Source: Cyanobium sp. Aljojuca 7A6 (GTDB lineage: Bacteria; Cyanobacteriota; Cyanobacteriia; PCC-6307; Cyanobiaceae). Taken from it: a stretch of DNA of 62,926 bases. The stretch lies in assembly GCF_024346455.1 (NCBI RefSeq), contig NZ_JAGQCY010000017.1, positions 1 through 62,926 of the forward strand. Reading direction: 5' to 3'. The notes beneath the pieces are model-generated. The model was not told the origin of the DNA. It searched no databases and worked only from the letters and a program-made list of their open reading frames with translations. Shown one piece after another: positions 48,560 to 57,475 of the stretch (positions are counted from its first letter, which is position 1; each line of letters begins with the position of its first letter). The translations under genes and the position numbers were made by a program.

Positions 48560-49767
48560 GCCGGCGTTTCCGCGCCCAGCTTCGGCTGATCGCCAGCAAT
48601 GTCACGCGCCGGTCCCTGCGGACGGGCCTGCTGGCTGGGGCCGTGGGCCTGGCCACGGGCCTCAGTTTTCTCACCGTGGTGCTGTTGGGGTCCCTGCAGC
48701 AGTCGCTGGAGGGCAGCTTTTCCAGGCTGGGCGCCGATCTGCTGGTGGTGCGGCAGGGAGCGACAGTGAACCTTACCCAGGCGCTCCTGGCCGTTGAGCC
48801 CGAGGCGCCTCCCCTGAGTTCCGCCATCCTGGAGCGGGCCGCGGCGATCGAGGGCCCGATCCGGATCAATCCCCAACGGGCCGTGCGCGGCAGCGGACGG
48901 TTGGCCCTGGAGGCGGGGCTGCCCTCCCCCACGGATCTGCCGCTCTACGGCATCGACCCCCAACGGGACAGCACGGTGATCCCCTGGCTGGAGAGCAGCC
49001 GGGGGATCGACTTTCAGGACGGCCAGGTGATCCTCGGCTCCCGCCGCCGCGGCCGCCTGGGGGATCGCCTGTCCCTGCTGGGCCAGACCTTCCGGATCCA
49101 CGGCCGCCTCGCCTCCACCGGCATCCCCTCCCATGAACAGGGCCTGTTCTTCACTCTGGACGATCTGGAGCGGCTTGTGCCCAGTGACAGCCCGGCCACG
49201 CTCGGGGTGAACGGGCTGCTGGTGCAGGCGCCGCAGGGGATGGCGATCGAACAGCTGCGCTTCAGCCTGCTGGCCCGTCTGGAGGATGTGCAGGTGGTGG
49301 GTGGCCGCACCCTGTTCGCCATGGTGCGACAGGCCGGTGCCTCAATGGCGACCCTGCTGGTCCTGCTCAGCGCCATCCTGCTGCTCTGTTTCGCCCTGCT
49401 GCTGACGCTCATGTACGCCGGCATCGCCTCCGAACGCCGCCGGGAGCTTGGGCTGCTGCTCAGCCTGGGGGCCCTCCCCAGCGAGGTGCTGGGGCTGATG
49501 GTGGGAGAGGCGAGCCTGGTCTGCGGCGGCGGTGGCGGTCTCGGCCTGGTGGTTGCTGCCCTGGTCGGCCCGCCCGTCCATGCGCTGCTGGGGGATCGGT
49601 TGGCGGCCAGCGGCATGGCGTTCCCCTGGCCCGCCCTGGCGCCCCAGGCTGAGCTGGCAGCCGGGCTGTGGCTGCTGGTCACGGGCATCGGTGCCCTGGC
49701 GGCGGCCCTGGCGATGCTGCCCGTGCTGCGCCTCGATGCCCTCGTGCTGGTGCAGGGCGATGACTGA
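48556..49767 (+). CDS. FtsX/MacB-type ABC permease
   Basis: A 403-residue protein with one N-terminal helix (TGLLAGAVGLATGLSFLTVV), a periplasmic domain of about 210 residues, and three C-terminal helices (LLVLLSAILLLCFALLLTL, GGGGGLGLVVAALVG and LWLLVTGIGALAAALAM). This is the type VII/MacB-LolC topology used for lipoprotein or mechanotransmission export. GTG 48556 overlaps the propeller stop; the end overlaps the ATPase start by 8 bases. It likely handles or assembles the upstream protein. Confidence 0.85.
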   Translation: MSRRFRAQLRLIASNVTRRSLRTGLLAGAVGLATGLSFLTVVLLGSLQQSLEGSFSRLGADLLVVRQGATVNLTQALLAVEPEAPPLSSAILERAAAIEGPIRINPQRAVRGSGRLALEAGLPSPTDLPLYGIDPQRDSTVIPWLESSRGIDFQDGQVILGSRRRGRLGDRLSLLGQTFRIHGRLASTGIPSHEQGLFFTLDDLERLVPSDSPATLGVNGLLVQAPQGMAIEQLRFSLLARLEDVQVVGGRTLFAMVRQAGASMATLLVLLSAILLLCFALLLTLMYAGIASERRRELGLLLSLGALPSEVLGLMVGEASLVCGGGGGLGLVVAALVGPPVHALLGDRLAASGMAFPWPALAPQAELAAGLWLLVTGIGALAAALAMLPVLRLDALVLVQGDD

Positions 49768-51097
49768 GCCCCTGCTGCGGGCCGAAGGGTTGCAGCGCTG
49801 GTTCGGTAATGCCGGGGTGCGTCAGGCCAGCCTGCAGCTGGCGGCGGGCGAGCGGGTGGCGATCCTGGGCCGCTCGGGATCGGGCAAGTCGACCCTGCTG
49901 GCCATGCTGGCGGGCCTCAGCCGGCCGGACGCGGGCAGGATCGAACTGCGGATCGGCGTTGGGGGCGCTGGCCCCATCGATCTCTGGAGCCTGCCTGCGG
50001 CTGAGCGCTGTCGCCTGCGGCGGGGGCCGGTGGGGTTTGTGAGTCAGTTCACCAGCCTGCTGCCCACCCTCTCGACCCTGGAGAACCTGCTGCTTCCGGG
50101 CGAGCTGGAGGGCCGCCGCAGCGCCACCGAACTGTTGGCCGATGCGGAGCACTGGCTGGAGGCCGTCGGGTTGAGCCATCTCCGGGACAGGCGGCCGGGC
50201 CAGCTCTCTGGGGGTGAGATCCGGCGCGCCATCCTGGCCCGTGCCCTGGTGAACCGGCCCAACCTGCTGCTCGCTGACGAACCCACCAGCAACCTCGATG
50301 GCTGCAGTGAGACAGAGATCGTGGCCCTGCTGGAATCCCTCTGCGCCAGCAGCGGCGCAGCCCTGCTGATGGTGACCCACAGCGAGGCCCTGGCCCGGCG
50401 CTGCGACCGCTGGCTCGAGCTGGAGGCCGGCACCCTGCGGGATCCCGCCGCCGCGGCCGAGCCGCCCTTGCCGTCCGGCTTGGGTGGGACCGCCGAGGCC
50501 CATCCCACGCGCCGCCGCCTGCTGGCCGGGGCCCTGGCGGGCGGGATGTCCCTGGTGGGGGGCACGGTGTTCTGGCAATGGCGCCAGCAGCAGCAGCGCA
50601 CCGCCAGGATCCGCCGCGACCGGCTGCAGCGACTGGCCTTCAGTGGCCTTTCCTCTGAACTCGTTGCGGTGGAACGAACAGGACCTGAGCGTTATCTGGG
50701 CACGCTCGCCGTCGAGAATCTCGAGGTCAGCCAGTCGCTGTACCTGCTGCCCCTCGACGTGCAGCTCTACATCCAGCAGGGCTCACGCTGGAATCCCTTT
50801 CCGGCCCACTGGAGTGACAGCCAACGCCAGGTGCTGGCGGTGGAGGGCTTGCGGCCGTTGCACTTCGAATTTTCCGACCCCCCCTCGAGCCACACCGAAC
50901 TGGTGCCTGGATACATGCATGTCCGCATCGACGTGACCTATGCCGTTGCCGATCGCCCTGACCCCGAGCTGATGCCGGTGGAGCGGCGCGATTCGTTCTT
51001 TGTCCATCTCCTCCCGCCGCTGCCGGACGCCGAGAAGGTCGCCCGCAACGGTTTCCCCGGCGAGCCGCCCCTCTATATCCCGATGCCGCCACATTGA
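49760..51097 (+). CDS. ABC ATPase fused to a membrane-anchored extracytoplasmic domain
   Basis: A 445-residue protein. Residues 1-235 are a MacB/LolD-type ATPase: Walker A GRSGSGKST, QFTSLLPTLSTLENLLLPGE, signature LSGGEIRRAILARAL, Walker B LLLADEPTSNLDG and H-loop MVTHSEALA. After a Pro/Ala linker come Arg250-252 and a transmembrane helix (LLAGALAGGMSLVGGTVFWQ) followed by about 165 residues that must lie outside the inner membrane, rich in Trp/Tyr/Pro and unlike any domain I recognise. Such a C-terminal fusion is unusual for this ATPase class. It is coupled to the permease by an 8-base overlap. Confidence 0.85.
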   Translation: MTEPLLRAEGLQRWFGNAGVRQASLQLAAGERVAILGRSGSGKSTLLAMLAGLSRPDAGRIELRIGVGGAGPIDLWSLPAAERCRLRRGPVGFVSQFTSLLPTLSTLENLLLPGELEGRRSATELLADAEHWLEAVGLSHLRDRRPGQLSGGEIRRAILARALVNRPNLLLADEPTSNLDGCSETEIVALLESLCASSGAALLMVTHSEALARRCDRWLELEAGTLRDPAAAAEPPLPSGLGGTAEAHPTRRRLLAGALAGGMSLVGGTVFWQWRQQQQRTARIRRDRLQRLAFSGLSSELVAVERTGPERYLGTLAVENLEVSQSLYLLPLDVQLYIQQGSRWNPFPAHWSDSQRQVLAVEGLRPLHFEFSDPPSSHTELVPGYMHVRIDVTYAVADRPDPELMPVERRDSFFVHLLPPLPDAEKVARNGFPGEPPLYIPMPPH

Positions 51098-51122
51098 GGC
51101 CGATGCCACCGCACTGGGGCGT

Positions 51123-53345
51123 TCAGGCCAGCTCGAACCGGTCCAGGTCCATCACCTTGCTCCAGGCCGCCACGAAGGCGGCCACGAAGCGCTCGCCGGC
51201 ATCGGCGGAGCCGTACACCTCGGCGATCGCCCGCAACTGGGCGTTGGAGCCGAAGATCAGGTCGACGCGGGTGGCGGTCCAACGCAGATCGCCCGTGTGG
51301 CGATCGCGGCCTTCGAAGCTGTCTTCGGCCTCCGAGGTCGCCGTCCAGCTGGTGCCCATGTCGAGCAGGTTGACGAAGAAGTCGTTGCTAAGGGTCTCGG
51401 GGCGGCCGGTGAACACCCCATGCCGTGACTTGCCGTAGTTCGCATCCAGCACCCGCAGGCCCCCCACCAGCGCCGCCATCTCCGGGGCGGTGAGGGTGAG
51501 CAGCTGGGCCTTGTCGATGAGCAGCTCCTCGGCGGAGGCCGGCAGGCCCGGCCGCAGGTAGTTGCGGAAGCCGTCGGCCTTCGGTTCGAGCACGGCGAAG
51601 GAGGCCACATCCGTCTGCTGCTGGGAGGCATCCATGCGCCCGGGGGTGAAGGGCACCGTCACCGCGTGGCCGCCCCGGCGGGCCGCTTCCTCCACGGCGG
51701 CGCAGCCGCCCAGCACGATCAGATCGGCCAGGGAGATGCGCTTGCCGTCGTGGCGGGAGCCGTTGAACTCCTGGCGGATCGCCGCGTAGGCCTCCAGGGC
51801 CCGGGCCAGCTTGGCGGGCTGGTTCACCTCCCAGTCCTTCTGGGGGGCCAGCGCCAGCCGGCCGCCGTTGGCACCGCCGCGCTTGTCGGAGCCGCGGAAG
51901 CTGGCGGCCGCGGCCCAGGCGGTGGCCACCAGCTGGGAGATGGGCAGGCCCGTCTCCAGGATCCGCCCCTTGAGGGCGGCGATGTCGTCAGCGTCCACCA
52001 GGGGATGGTCGACGGGCGGAATCGGGTCCTGCCAGAGCATCACCTCCTCCGGCGCCAGGCTGCCCAGGTAGCGGGAGCGGGGCCCCATGTCCCGGTGGAC
52101 GAGCTTGAACCAGGCGCGACGGAAGGCCTCCCCCAGCTGGTCGGGGTTGGCATGGAACCGGCGGGAGATCTCCAGGTAGGCCGGATCGACCCGCAGGGAC
52201 AGATCGGTGGTGGCCATCATCGGCGCGTGGCGCTTGGACGGGTCGTGGGCATCGGGCACGGTGTCCGCCGCCGCCGGATCGGTGGGTCGCCACTGCCAGG
52301 CGCCGGCCGGGCTTTTCTCCAGCGCCCATTCATAACCGAACAGGTTGTCGAAATAGCCGCTGTCCCACTGCACGGGGTTGGCGGTCCAGGCGCCCTCCAG
52401 GCCACTGGTGGTGGTGTCGTCCCCCTTGCCGCTGCCGAAGCGGTTGTGCCAGCCCAGGCCCTGCTCCGCGATGGTGGCGGCCTCGGGCTCCGGCCCCACC
52501 AGGTCAGGGTCGCCAGCGCCGTGGCACTTGCCGAAGGTGTGGCCCCCGGCGATCAGGGCGACGGTCTCCTCGTCGTCCATCGCCATGCGGGCGAAGGTCT
52601 CACGGATGTCCCGGGCGGCGGCGAGGGGATCGGGCTTGCCGTTGGGCCCCTCCGGGTTCACATAGATCAGCCCCATCTGCACCGCGCCCAGCGGGTCCTC
52701 CAGCTCACGGTCGCCGCTGTAGCGCCGGTCGCCGAGCCATTCGGTCTCCGGGCCCCAGTCGATGTCGATCGGCGGCTCCCAGACGTCTTCGCGGCCCCCG
52801 GCGAAGCCCAGGGTGGGGAGGCCCATCGATTCGATGGCGCAGTTGCCCGCGAAGATGATCAGGTCGGCCCAGGAGAGGGCGCTGCCGTACCTCTGCTTGA
52901 TCGGCCAGAGCAACCGCCGCGCCTTGTCGAGGTTGCCGTTGTCGGGCCAGCTGTTGAGGGGGGCGAAGCGCTGGGTGCCGGCGCCGGCGCCGCCGCGGCC
53001 GTCATGGATGCGGTAGGTGCCGGCGCTGTGCCAGGCCATGCGCACGAAGAAGGGACCGTAGTGGCCGTAGTCGGCCGGCCACCAGTCCTGGGAGCTGGTC
53101 ATCAGCGCGAACAGGTCCTGCCGCAGGGCCTCCAGGTCGATCGTGCCGAAGGCCGCGGCGTAGTCGAAGCCGCTGCCCATCGGATCGGCCTGGGGCGCGT
53201 GCTGATGCAGCACGGCCAGGTTCAGCTGCCGCGGCCACCAGTCCCGGTTGGAGCGGGCCCCGGCGGTGCTGCCCCGGAGCTTGCCGTGCAGGAAGGGGCA
53301 CTGGCCGCCGGCGTCGGCGCCGGCCTCGGGGGAGAGTCCTTCCAT
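51123..53345 (-). CDS. katG: catalase-peroxidase KatG
   Basis: A 740-residue bifunctional haem enzyme removing hydrogen peroxide. Distal Arg/Trp/His are in [12 protein letters not shown], the proximal His in [14 protein letters not shown]. The Met-Tyr-Trp adduct typical of KatG is supported by this Trp, the Tyr in [12 protein letters not shown] and the Met in [12 protein letters not shown]. Both tandem peroxidase-like halves are present. ATG 53345 gives the usual [10 protein letters not shown] start with the CPF motif soon after. Picocyanobacteria carry katG patchily, so it may be an acquired gene. Confidence 0.97.
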   Translation of the reverse strand: MEGLSPEAGADAGGQCPFLHGKLRGSTAGARSNRDWWPRQLNLAVLHQHAPQADPMGSGFDYAAAFGTIDLEALRQDLFALMTSSQDWWPADYGHYGPFFVRMAWHSAGTYRIHDGRGGAGAGTQRFAPLNSWPDNGNLDKARRLLWPIKQRYGSALSWADLIIFAGNCAIESMGLPTLGFAGGREDVWEPPIDIDWGPETEWLGDRRYSGDRELEDPLGAVQMGLIYVNPEGPNGKPDPLAAARDIRETFARMAMDDEETVALIAGGHTFGKCHGAGDPDLVGPEPEAATIAEQGLGWHNRFGSGKGDDTTTSGLEGAWTANPVQWDSGYFDNLFGYEWALEKSPAGAWQWRPTDPAAADTVPDAHDPSKRHAPMMATTDLSLRVDPAYLEISRRFHANPDQLGEAFRRAWFKLVHRDMGPRSRYLGSLAPEEVMLWQDPIPPVDHPLVDADDIAALKGRILETGLPISQLVATAWAAAASFRGSDKRGGANGGRLALAPQKDWEVNQPAKLARALEAYAAIRQEFNGSRHDGKRISLADLIVLGGCAAVEEAARRGGHAVTVPFTPGRMDASQQQTDVASFAVLEPKADGFRNYLRPGLPASAEELLIDKAQLLTLTAPEMAALVGGLRVLDANYGKSRHGVFTGRPETLSNDFFVNLLDMGTSWTATSEAEDSFEGRDRHTGDLRWTATRVDLIFGSNAQLRAIAEVYGSADAGERFVAAFVAAWSKVMDLDRFELA

Positions 53346-53431
53346 CCGCTGCTGCCGCGTTTTTATCAAATGTAGGGGTGGGATGGAGATCAAGTCAGAC
53401 TGAGGCCAGCCCGTGCCAGCTGGCGCCCCCC

Positions 53432-53965
53432 ATGACCACCCCCGCCCGTGCCGCCGCCGGACCGACGACCGGGTTTCTGGAGGAATCCCCGGGCAACCGC
53501 TCCTGCATGCGGTTGATGTGTCTGCTGGCCCTGGTGGCGTCGATCGCTTTCGCCGCGGTCACGATGATGCGCAGCGCGCCGCTGGTGACCAGGGATTCGG
53601 GGGGTCGGGAGTCGATCTCCTATCCGCCCAGGGATGACACCGGGATGGTCATCAGCTTCGCCTTCCTGCTGGCCGCCTTCGCCCCCAAAGTGGTGCAGAA
53701 GTTCGCTGAGCAGCACCTTGGGGAGCTGAAGAGCTCCCGCCTGCGCGAACGGCTGCTCGGTTTGGGCCCCTCCGCTGGGCCGTTGGCTGCCACTGCCACC
53801 CCAACGGAGGATCCCCGCCTGCGTCAGCTCCTGGAGGAGGTGGAGCGCCTGCGTGCCGAGATCGAGCGCAGCCGCACCCCGATTCAGGTGAGCGCGGCCA
53901 CCCCCGTGGCCCCGCCGGCGGCCCTGACCCCCCTGGAGCGGATCCGCCTGAGCGGAAGCCTCTGA
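53432..53965 (+). CDS. holin-like two-helix membrane protein
   Basis: A 177-residue protein not assigned to a named family. Two hydrophobic helices ([17 protein letters not shown] and [17 protein letters not shown]) flank a short polar loop; the C-terminus is a charged coiled coil ([18 protein letters not shown]) with a Pro/Ala tail. Small size, two helices and coupling (TGATG overlap) to a lysozyme-containing gene suggest a holin-like or endolysin-export role, as in phage lysis modules. This is inference; a plain membrane anchor is equally possible. Confidence 0.5.
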   Translation: MTTPARAAAGPTTGFLEESPGNRSCMRLMCLLALVASIAFAAVTMMRSAPLVTRDSGGRESISYPPRDDTGMVISFAFLLAAFAPKVVQKFAEQHLGELKSSRLRERLLGLGPSAGPLAATATPTEDPRLRQLLEEVERLRAEIERSRTPIQVSAATPVAPPAALTPLERIRLSGSL

Positions 53966-55368
53966 TGCCCACCATCACCGCCCGCCAGGACGCGGGACTC
54001 AGCCCCAGCCCCGCCGCCGCCGATGCCGATTCCTATGTGGCCGCCGGCGCCCGCATCGCCGTGGCCTGGGTGCGGCCGGCCCCCGGTACGGACCTGGCGA
54101 TCGTGCGGCTGGCGGGGCCCTACACCTGTCCGGGCGCCACGGTGCCGCTGCCGGATGGCGAGCAGCGCTATCTCAACCCCGAGCGTTTCAACATTCCTGA
54201 TGAGGCCTGGCTGGGTGTTTCAGCCGAGGGTCCGCTTCCCCCCGAGGTGGCCCAGCTCAATCACCACTACGAGGGCTGCCGGCTCCAGGCCTACCCCGAC
54301 CCCCGCACCGGCGGCGCACCGATCACGATCGGCTGGGGCAGCACCTTCTATCAGGACGGTTCCCCGATCCGGCTGGGGGACGTGATCACCCAGGCGCAGG
54401 CCGACGCGCTTTACGAACACAACTGCCGCGAGAAGTTCTGGACGGTGCTCGTGGCCACGATTCCCTTCTGGGCGGAGATGGGGGATCGGCAGCGGGCCGC
54501 CCTGTGCAGCTTCGCTTACAACAACGGCGCCCATTTCCATGGCGATGGGTACCACGACACGCTGGATCGCCACCTGCGGGATCGCCGCTGGGGGGCCGTG
54601 CCCGGTGCACTGATGCTGTACCGCAATCCCGGTGAGACGGTGGAGGTGGGGCTGGGCCGCCGCCGCCGGGCCGAGGGGCTCGTGTGGAGCGGAATGCAGC
54701 CCGCCGTCGCCTGCGCCCAGGCGGAGCGGGAGATTCGCACTCCTGCCGATTGCGAAGCCTGGGAGCAGCATCTGAAGCGGGAGGCTGACGGTTCGGCTGC
54801 CCCTGCCGCCAGATCCACAACGGCGCCAGCCAAGGGGGCCAGCCTCCTGCCCGGTTTGGTGGGTCCCCAGAAGACCCCCCAGGACTTCGGCTTCAGTGGC
54901 TCCGACAGCCATGTGGTCGTCAACGACGCCAATCAGACAGCCAAGGCCTTCGATGCGGAGGGCCGGTTGCTCTGGGAGATCCCGGCGCTGGCCCGCGGCC
55001 AGGGGCGGGAGAACCAGTGGCAGGACACCTCCACCGACACACCGCCGGGGGTCTATCGCATCGCCCAGAAGGTCTACCGGGACTACGAGCAGGATCCCAG
55101 CCCCACCTACTCCGCCGACCGCCGCAGCTATGGCTGGTACAGCTTCGATCTGGAGGATCTGGAGATGCAGGAACGGCGGTTTGGCCGGTCCGGGATCATG
55201 GTGCACGGTGGCGGCACCGCCTGCGGCTGGCCCGGGGCCTGGGCGCCGTATCAGCCCCTGCATTCCACCCTCGGCTGCGTACGCCTCCACAACCAGGATC
55301 TGCGCGACAAGCTGCTGCCGCTGGTGGAACAGGGCACGGTCTACGTGTCGGTGTACCAGGAGGCCTGA
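53965..55368 (+). CDS. GH24 lysozyme-L,D-transpeptidase fusion
   Basis: A 467-residue protein. Residues 95-250 are a T4-type lysozyme: Glu103 in HHYEGCRLQAYPD, Asp112, then ITIGWGSTFYQDG, the E-D-T pattern of GH24, with FAYNNGAHFHG later. Residues 295-467 are a YkuD-type L,D-transpeptidase: MVHGGGTACGWPGAWAP and LHSTLGCVRLHNQ with nucleophile Cys438. One chain could thus both cut glycan strands and form or break 3-3 peptide crosslinks. No signal peptide is seen, which fits export by the holin-like neighbour. A phage origin for the lysozyme half is plausible. Confidence 0.82.
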   Translation: MPTITARQDAGLSPSPAAADADSYVAAGARIAVAWVRPAPGTDLAIVRLAGPYTCPGATVPLPDGEQRYLNPERFNIPDEAWLGVSAEGPLPPEVAQLNHHYEGCRLQAYPDPRTGGAPITIGWGSTFYQDGSPIRLGDVITQAQADALYEHNCREKFWTVLVATIPFWAEMGDRQRAALCSFAYNNGAHFHGDGYHDTLDRHLRDRRWGAVPGALMLYRNPGETVEVGLGRRRRAEGLVWSGMQPAVACAQAEREIRTPADCEAWEQHLKREADGSAAPAARSTTAPAKGASLLPGLVGPQKTPQDFGFSGSDSHVVVNDANQTAKAFDAEGRLLWEIPALARGQGRENQWQDTSTDTPPGVYRIAQKVYRDYEQDPSPTYSADRRSYGWYSFDLEDLEMQERRFGRSGIMVHGGGTACGWPGAWAPYQPLHSTLGCVRLHNQDLRDKLLPLVEQGTVYVSVYQEA

Positions 55369-55413
55369 ACGGGAGTCCACCCCTACCCTGACCGTCAACG
55401 CCACTGCCCTGGC

Positions 55414-55749
55414 ATGCCCACTCCCTTCGCCCTGCTGCTCCTGGCGCTCCTGAACGCCACACCGGGACTGGCTGCAGCGCAATCACAGAGTGGGGAACTC
55501 AGCCCACGGGAAGCGTTCATTGTGATGGTGGGGGTGGGCTCCGGGTACATGAGCGCCCTCTGCAACCTGGAGAAGGACGGCTTCATCTCCACCGCCACCC
55601 GCGCCAAGCTGGCCCAGGCGCAACTCGACATCATCGGCGGCGATCCCTCCACGAAGGACGATCTGGAGGGCGTGCTCGCCGGTATGAAGGGGGTGGAAGA
55701 GGACAAGGACCTGTGCCCCAGCCAGGTGCTGCCGCCGCGACGGAAATGA
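55414..55749 (+). CDS. small exported hypothetical protein
   Basis: A 111-residue protein with a clear signal peptide (MPTPFALLLLALLNATPGLA, cut near AAAQ). The mature part of about 88 residues has two cysteines (ALCNLEKDG and DLCPSQ) that could pair, and a helical AFIVMVGVGSGYMSALCNLE segment. I recognise no family. It sits 19 bases upstream of the SulP transporter. Confidence 0.55.
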   Translation: MPTPFALLLLALLNATPGLAAAQSQSGELSPREAFIVMVGVGSGYMSALCNLEKDGFISTATRAKLAQAQLDIIGGDPSTKDDLEGVLAGMKGVEEDKDLCPSQVLPPRRK

Positions 55750-55768
55750 CTACCGACGGGGGACGCTG

Positions 55769-57475
55769 ATGGAGCCGCGCGACCGCCTGGACAGGGTGGT
55801 GCCGGGCCTCGCGCAACTGCTGGGCTACCAGCGCAGCTGGCTGCGGCCCGATCTGCTGGCGGGCGTCACCGTGGCCGCCTACCTGGTGCCCCAGTGCATG
55901 GCCTACGCCGAAGTGGCCGGGCTGGCGCCGGTGGCGGGTCTGTGGGCGATCCTGCCTCCCCTGCTTCTCTATGCCCTGCTGGGGTCCTCGCCCCAGCTCT
56001 CGGTGGGGCCCGAATCCACCACAGCCGTGATGACGGCGGCTGCGGTCGGGCCGCTGGTGGCGGGCAATCCGCTCGCCTACGCTGGTTATTGCAGCCTCCT
56101 GGCCCTGCTGGTGGGACTGGTCTGCTGCGCCGGAGCCTGGGCCAAGCTCGGATTTCTGGCCGATCTGCTCTCCCGGCCGATCCTGGTGGGCTACCTGGGC
56201 GGGGTGGCGCTGATCATGATCGGCGGCCAGCTGGGCCGGGTCAGCGGCATGACGCTTCAGGCCGATTCCAGCCCCGCCCAGCTGCTGGAACTGCTGGGCC
56301 GCCTGGGGGAGATCCACCGTCCCACGCTGCTGTTGGCTCTGGGAGTGCTGGTGTTTCTCCTGCTGGTGCAGCGCCGCTTCCCCCGGGCCCCGGCTCCCCT
56401 GCTGGCGGTGCTCTTGGCCATGGCGGTGGTGGCGGTGGGACACCTGGATCAGCGCGGCGTGGCCGTGATCGGCGCCATCCCAGCCGGGCTGCCCCAGCCG
56501 GCGCTGCCGCCCTGGGTCTCACCAGACCAGCTGCGCTATCTGCTGACGGCGGCCGTGGGCATCGCCCTGGTGGGCTACTCCGACAACGTGCTCACGGCCC
56601 GGGCCTTCGCCGCCCGGGGCGGCTACCGCATCGACGCCAACCAGGAGCTGCTGGCCCTCGGCAGCATCAACCTGGGCAATGGCTTGATGCAGGGCTTTCC
56701 GGTGAGCAGCAGTGGCAGCCGCACGGCCATCGGCGATTCCCTCGGCAGCCGCTCCCAGCTGTTCTCCCTGGTGGCCCTGGGGGTGGTGCTGGCCGTGCTG
56801 CTGTGGCTGCGGCCGGTGCTGGCCCTGTTCCCCACGGCGGCCCTTGGGGCGATCGTGATCTATGCCGCCCTGCGCCTGATCGACATCCCGGAGTTCCTGC
56901 GGCTGCAGCGCTTCCGCCCCAGCGAATTCCGGCTTGCCCTGATCACCCTGGTGGGGGTGTTGGCCACTGACCTGCTGCTCGGCGTGGCGCTGGCGGTGGG
57001 GCTGTCGGTGATCGATCTGTTCGCCCGGCTGGTGCGGCCCCACGACGCCGTGATGGGGATCGTGCCCCGGCTGGCGGGCCTGCACGACGTGCGCGACTGG
57101 GAGGGGGCGCGCACGATTCCCGGCCTGGTGCTGTTCCGGTTCGACGCCCCCCTCTGCTTTGCCAACGCGGAGCACTTCCGCCAGCGGGTGCTGGCAACGA
57201 TCACCGCCGAGACCCAGCCGGTGGCCTGGTTCGTCCTCAATGCCGAAGCCATCGTTGAGATCGACATCACGGCGGCTGACGTGCTTGAGGAACTGCAGCG
57301 GGAACTGACCGCTCGCGGCATCACCTTCGGCCTGGTGCGGGTCAAGCAGGACCTCTACGTCCAGCTGGAGCGCGCCGGCCTGGTGGAGCGGATCGGGGCG
57401 CGCCTGTTCTTCCCCACCCTGCCCACGGCGATTGCGGCCTTCCAGGCCCGGGCGACGCCGGTGCCCAGCGCATGA
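55769..57475 (+). CDS. SulP-family anion transporter with STAS domain
   Basis: A 568-residue transporter. GVTVAAYLVPQCMAYAEVAG LAP (split here), PQLSVGPESTTAVMTAAAVG, GYSDNVLTARAFAARGGYRI and PVSSSGSRTAIGDSLGSRSQ are SulP core motifs, followed by a C-terminal STAS domain (ARTIPGLVLFRFDAPLCFAN to about residue 555). SulP proteins move sulfate, bicarbonate or related oxyanions. Its stop overlaps the start of the selD fusion gene (ATGA at 57472), so transport of selenium oxyanions is worth considering; bicarbonate or sulfate are the default guesses. Confidence 0.9.
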   Translation: MEPRDRLDRVVPGLAQLLGYQRSWLRPDLLAGVTVAAYLVPQCMAYAEVAGLAPVAGLWAILPPLLLYALLGSSPQLSVGPESTTAVMTAAAVGPLVAGNPLAYAGYCSLLALLVGLVCCAGAWAKLGFLADLLSRPILVGYLGGVALIMIGGQLGRVSGMTLQADSSPAQLLELLGRLGEIHRPTLLLALGVLVFLLLVQRRFPRAPAPLLAVLLAMAVVAVGHLDQRGVAVIGAIPAGLPQPALPPWVSPDQLRYLLTAAVGIALVGYSDNVLTARAFAARGGYRIDANQELLALGSINLGNGLMQGFPVSSSGSRTAIGDSLGSRSQLFSLVALGVVLAVLLWLRPVLALFPTAALGAIVIYAALRLIDIPEFLRLQRFRPSEFRLALITLVGVLATDLLLGVALAVGLSVIDLFARLVRPHDAVMGIVPRLAGLHDVRDWEGARTIPGLVLFRFDAPLCFANAEHFRQRVLATITAETQPVAWFVLNAEAIVEIDITAADVLEELQRELTARGITFGLVRVKQDLYVQLERAGLVERIGARLFFPTLPTAIAAFQARATPVPSA

